Part shown: piece after piece, positions 6,235 through 8,081 of the stretch
Numbering within the stretch: the first letter of the stretch is position 1
How the letters are laid out: each line of letters starts with the position of its first letter
DNA from: an uncultured Chloroflexota bacterium
GTDB lineage: Bacteria; Chloroflexota; Limnocylindria; Limnocylindrales; CSP1-4
Direction: 5' to 3'
Assembly (NCBI GenBank): GCA_903930745.1
Contig: CAIYZX010000392.1
Location: 1 to 8,081, forward strand
Length of the DNA stretch: 8,081 nucleotides
Position numbers and translations under genes: made by a program
The notes under the pieces: model-generated
Told to the model about the DNA's origin: nothing
Seen by the model: the letters and a program-made list of their open reading frames with translations, nothing else
Database searches by the model: none

Positions 6235-6274
6235 ACCTGAACGACGGACGCGCATTCCTGCCCGATTGCGGATG

Positions 6275-6291
6275 CAGATCCGACCGATCTG
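6275..6291. repeat. CAGATC/GATCTG dyad
   Basis: Perfect 6-bp arms with a 5-base spacer (CGACC). An overlapping alternative, CGGAT/ATCCG around GCAG (6269-6282), and a nearby GCAGA-T-TCTGC (6302-6312) show further local self-complementarity. Confidence 0.4.
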
Positions 6292-6350
6292 GGCCGGATG
6301 TGCAGATTCTGCCCGCGTGGAGAGCAGGATCACCGGGGCGTCGGCTGGGT

Positions 6351-6367
6351 TGCCCGCTGGGCGGGCA
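6351..6367. repeat. Hairpin with TGCCCGC/GCGGGCA arms (copy 2); possible weak terminator of holB-acyP
   Basis: Perfect 7-bp arms around TGG, extendable by one wobble and one G-C pair. It lies 47 bases downstream of the acyP stop, where a terminator for the holB-acyP unit would be expected, but there is no U-run, so termination is only a possibility. Confidence 0.45.
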
Positions 6368-6413
6368 GCGTGCCGGCCGGACGAACGTGGCGACAGGCGG
6401 GGTACCCGGGGGC

Positions 6414-6734
6414 TCAGTCGCCGCGGTGGTCGCCGTGGGCGATGCGGAAGCCGGCGGCCTCGCCTCGGGCCGGCTCGCGGCGGGCGATCACCCGGTCCAC
6501 GAAGCCTGCGGGCGGACCCTCGGCCAGGCGTTCCTCCAGGGCATCGAGGTCCGCGGACGGCCCCTCCGCGATCACGTGCACGCCGCCGTCCGGCAGGTTC
6601 CGCACGGTGCCCGAGAGGCCCAGCCACTCCGCCTCGCGGAGCACGAAGACACGGAAGCCCACGCCCTGGACCTTGCCGCGAACGGTGGCGTCCAGGCGCT
6701 CCACGGCGCCCGGCGTTGGACGGCCCTCGGTCAC
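6414..6734 (-). CDS. acyP: Acylphosphatase
   Basis: 106-residue small cytosolic enzyme hydrolysing the carboxyl-phosphate bond of acyl phosphates (acetyl phosphate, 1,3-bisphosphoglycerate, carbamoyl phosphate). The family signature is plain: ATVRGKVQGVGFRVF (16-30) with catalytic Arg28, and GTVRNLPDGGVHVIAEG (42-58) with catalytic Asn46. Length is slightly above the usual 90-100 residues, with about 13 extra N-terminal residues. The GTG start at 6734-6732 overlaps the holB stop (GTGA), so translation is coupled to holB although the two functions are unrelated. Ribosome-site sequence before the GTG is weak. The 680-base gap to the next gene in the same direction suggests it is the last gene of its transcript. 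Confidence 0.93.
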   Translation of the reverse strand: MTEGRPTPGAVERLDATVRGKVQGVGFRVFVLREAEWLGLSGTVRNLPDGGVHVIAEGPSADLDALEERLAEGPPAGFVDRVIARREPARGEAAGFRIAHGDHRGD

Positions 6735-7999
6735 GCGGCGCGCCTGGCCACCGGCCAGCGGACGAGCAGGACGTCCAGGATCAGCTCCGGCGTGGTGTTC
6801 ACGGCGAGCATCTCGCTCGCGCGCACGAGGCGGGCCAGCGCGGCGGTGGCGGCCCCGGGCTGGAGCCCCTTCGCCGCGGCCTCCAGCTCCTCGAGGAGCG
6901 CGGTGTCGCGTACGGCACGCGGGGCGCCCCGCTGGACGCAGGCGAGGTCACGGGCGAGGTCGCGCCACAGCTCGATGAGGAGAGCAAGCCCCCGCCGGCG
7001 ATCCGCGGCGGTCGCCTTGGCGCCCCCGGAGCCCTCGCCGTCACCCGCGGCCGCGCCCTCGCCGGAGCCCTCGCCGGAGCCCTCGCCGGAGCCCCCGGAG
7101 GTGCGATCGGCGGACGCGTCCCCGGCATCGGTATCGGCTGCAGCCACGGCCACGGCCTTCCCCTTGCCCTTGCCGCGCTTGGGGCCAGCGGCGGCCGGGG
7201 CGTCGTCGCCCACGGGCGGCTCCAGCAGGCGCGCAAGATCCAGCGCCCGGCCCTGGAGCGTCTTCGCGGCAACCAGGCGCTCCGAGCGGCCCTTCCGCAT
7301 GAGGTCCAGCAGCGTCCGGACGATCTCCGCACGCACCGCCTCCGCCTCGGGGGCCGCGGCATACGCCATCGCCACGCCGGGCCGGCCGCCGCCAAGGCGC
7401 GCGAGACGTGCCGCTGTGGGGGCGTCGGCGAGGCCGGCGGCGCCCAGCAGCTGCTCGATGGCGCGGGGGCCCACGGTGCCAAGCCGGATCCGGGCGCAGC
7501 GCGAGCGGATCGTGGGGAGGAGGAGCTCCTCGTCATCCGCCACGAGGATCAGCGTGGTGGCGGACGGCGGCTCCTCGAGCGTCTTGAGGATCGCGGACTG
7601 CGCGTGCTCGTTCATGCGGTGCGCCTCGCGGATGATCGCGACGCGCTCGCCGCCCTCCACGGGGAGCAGCGCGAGCTCCGCCACGAGGTCGCGGACGCCG
7701 CGCTTGTCCGTCTCCTCGCCGCCGATGACCACCTGCCCGCCGGCCCCGATGGGACCCAGCGTGTGGAGATCCGGGTGGTTGCCGTGCTCCACCATCCGGC
7801 AGGTGCGGCAGGTCCGACACGGACGATCGCCGCCGGATGCTCCTGTGCACAGGAGGCCGGCGGCGAGGTCCATTGCGAGCTGGTGCTTCCCCACGGACGC
7901 CGGACCCACCAGGAGCACGGCGTGGGGGACACGCGAGCCGAGCATGGCGTGGACGGCCGTCACGGCGGCCGGCTGGCCGACGGTCAGGAAGCCGTCCAC
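6731..7999 (-). CDS. holB: DNA polymerase III delta-prime subunit (clamp-loader), with low-complexity insert
   Basis: 422-residue AAA+ clamp-loader subunit that helps load the beta sliding clamp. Seen in order: P-loop region LLVGPASVGKHQLA (29-42); zinc-binding cysteines 51, 61, 64 and 67 (C-x9-C-x2-C-x2-C); degenerate Walker B VAIIREAHRMN (120-130); KTLEEPP (139-145); and the SRC motif in LPTIRSRC (161-168), whose Arg serves as the trans arginine finger in clamp loaders. The P-loop has His39 where Thr/Ser is usual and Walker B has Arg for Asp, so this subunit probably does not hydrolyse ATP, as is common for delta-prime. Residues about 263-335 form an Ala/Gly/Ser/Glu and Lys/Gly-rich linker before the C-terminal helical domain (336-422). 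The GTG start at 7999-7997 was chosen because GFLTVGQPAAV, the usual N-terminal helix, begins there. Gamma/tau was rejected because of the degenerate ATPase motifs. Confidence 0.9.
   Translation of the reverse strand: MDGFLTVGQPAAVTAVHAMLGSRVPHAVLLVGPASVGKHQLAMDLAAGLLCTGASGGDRPCRTCRTCRMVEHGNHPDLHTLGPIGAGGQVVIGGEETDKRGVRDLVAELALLPVEGGERVAIIREAHRMNEHAQSAILKTLEEPPSATTLILVADDEELLLPTIRSRCARIRLGTVGPRAIEQLLGAAGLADAPTAARLARLGGGRPGVAMAYAAAPEAEAVRAEIVRTLLDLMRKGRSERLVAAKTLQGRALDLARLLEPPVGDDAPAAAGPKRGKGKGKAVAVAAADTDAGDASADRTSGGSGEGSGEGSGEGAAAGDGEGSGGAKATAADRRRGLALLIELWRDLARDLACVQRGAPRAVRDTALLEELEAAAKGLQPGAATAALARLVRASEMLAVNTTPELILDVLLVRWPVARRAA
7056..7091. repeat. 12-bp tandem repeat x3 inside holB
   Basis: CCCTCGCCGGAG repeats three times exactly (7056-7067, 7068-7079, 7080-7091) and encodes a GSGE-type tetrapeptide repeat in the delta-prime linker. 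A degenerate related unit lies at 7028-7040. The unit is a multiple of three, so copy-number change keeps the frame. Confidence 0.85.
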
Positions 8000-8027
8000 G
8001 TCACTCGTCTCGCGTGCGGGCGCGAGG

Positions 8028-8081
8028 TCAGCCCTCGGCGTCCGCCTTCTTGCGCGGTGCGCGCTTCTTCGGCGCGGCCTC
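8028..8081 (-). CDS. C-terminal end of an upstream gene with a Lys/Arg-rich tail
   Basis: The last 17 codons and TGA stop of a gene entering from the right edge: EAAPKKRAPRKKADAEG. The stop lies 28 bases before the holB start, suggesting the same transcript. Basic Ala/Lys tails of this kind end many high-GC DNA topoisomerase I proteins, and topA is often near holB in such genomes, so TopA is a guess. A ribosomal or histone-like protein tail would look similar. Seventeen residues cannot identify it. Confidence 0.5.
   Translation of the reverse strand, partial: EAAPKKRAPRKKADAEG

Larger units (their letters stand above)
5941..6413. other. Gene-less intergenic region rich in inverted repeats
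   Basis: 473 bases between the operator of the lipid operon and the acylphosphatase stop. Open frames crossing it (for example minus-strand 6627-5926 and plus-strand 6298-6978) give Arg/Gly/Pro-rich proteins without recognisable motifs and mostly re-read acyP in another frame. No tRNA or rRNA signature was seen. The stretch 6089-6367 holds at least six inverted repeats, listed separately. It could hold a structured RNA, a regulatory region, or a recombination or REP-like palindrome cluster; sequence alone does not decide. Confidence 0.6.

Noticed and set aside
5926..6627. Minus-strand 233-codon open frame covering the gene-less region
   Set aside because: Starts inside acyP in another frame, ends in the operator region, is Arg/Gly/Pro-rich and shows no domain or ribosome site.
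6298..6978. Plus-strand 226-codon open frame
   Set aside because: Antisense to acyP and the end of holB; Arg/Ser/Pro-rich shadow.
7056..7091. Tandem repeat as a CRISPR array
   Set aside because: 12-bp units without spacers, in frame within holB.

Overview
This is a GC-rich bacterial stretch in which all recognisable genes lie on the minus strand, so transcription runs from right to left. Codon third positions are strongly G/C and GTG starts are common. The inositol-1-phosphate synthase and the CDP-alcohol phosphatidyltransferase closely resemble actinobacterial (mycobacterial) versions. The gene set (ino1, a pgsA-like gene, two lysophospholipid-type acyltransferases, a PHP phosphoesterase and a PimA-like mannosyltransferase in one operon) is not the classical mycobacterial arrangement. 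My best guess is a high-GC Chloroflexota lineage (Limnocylindria-like), with an actinobacterium as the alternative. This is inference from gene content, not a database result.

Right part (about 6414-8081): the last codons of an unidentified gene with a Lys/Arg-rich tail, then a DNA polymerase III delta-prime subunit (holB) and an acylphosphatase (acyP) that starts inside the holB stop codon. The holB protein carries an unusual low-complexity Gly/Ser/Glu/Lys linker, part of it encoded by a 12-bp tandem repeat.

Middle (5864-6413): a 550-bp stretch without a convincing gene. Next to the arsR start it holds two head-to-tail 16-bp operator-like repeats, ATCAAC-type dyads, over a possible -10 box. 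The rest (6089-6367) is unusually dense in inverted repeats: three short-loop hairpins, two of them with identical arms, a perfect 14-bp palindrome, an 8-bp inverted repeat and a CAGATC/GATCTG dyad.

Left part (1-5863): a seven-gene operon, arsR > PI-phosphate synthase > inositol-1-phosphate synthase > acyltransferase 1 > acyltransferase 2 > PHP phosphoesterase > PimA-like glycosyltransferase (cut by the window edge). Five of the six junctions are exact 4-base GTGA/ATGA stop/start overlaps. Only ino1 has a 31-bp leader with its own Shine-Dalgarno. Read as a pathway: Ino1 makes inositol-1-phosphate from glucose-6-phosphate; the CDP-alcohol phosphatidyltransferase joins it to CDP-diacylglycerol to give phosphatidylinositol phosphate; a phosphatase must remove the phosphate, and the PHP protein is the in-operon candidate; the glycosyltransferase adds a sugar (mannose by analogy); and the two acyltransferases add fatty acyl chains. 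The operon therefore looks like a self-contained, ArsR-controlled factory for acylated phosphatidylinositol mannoside-like glycolipids.
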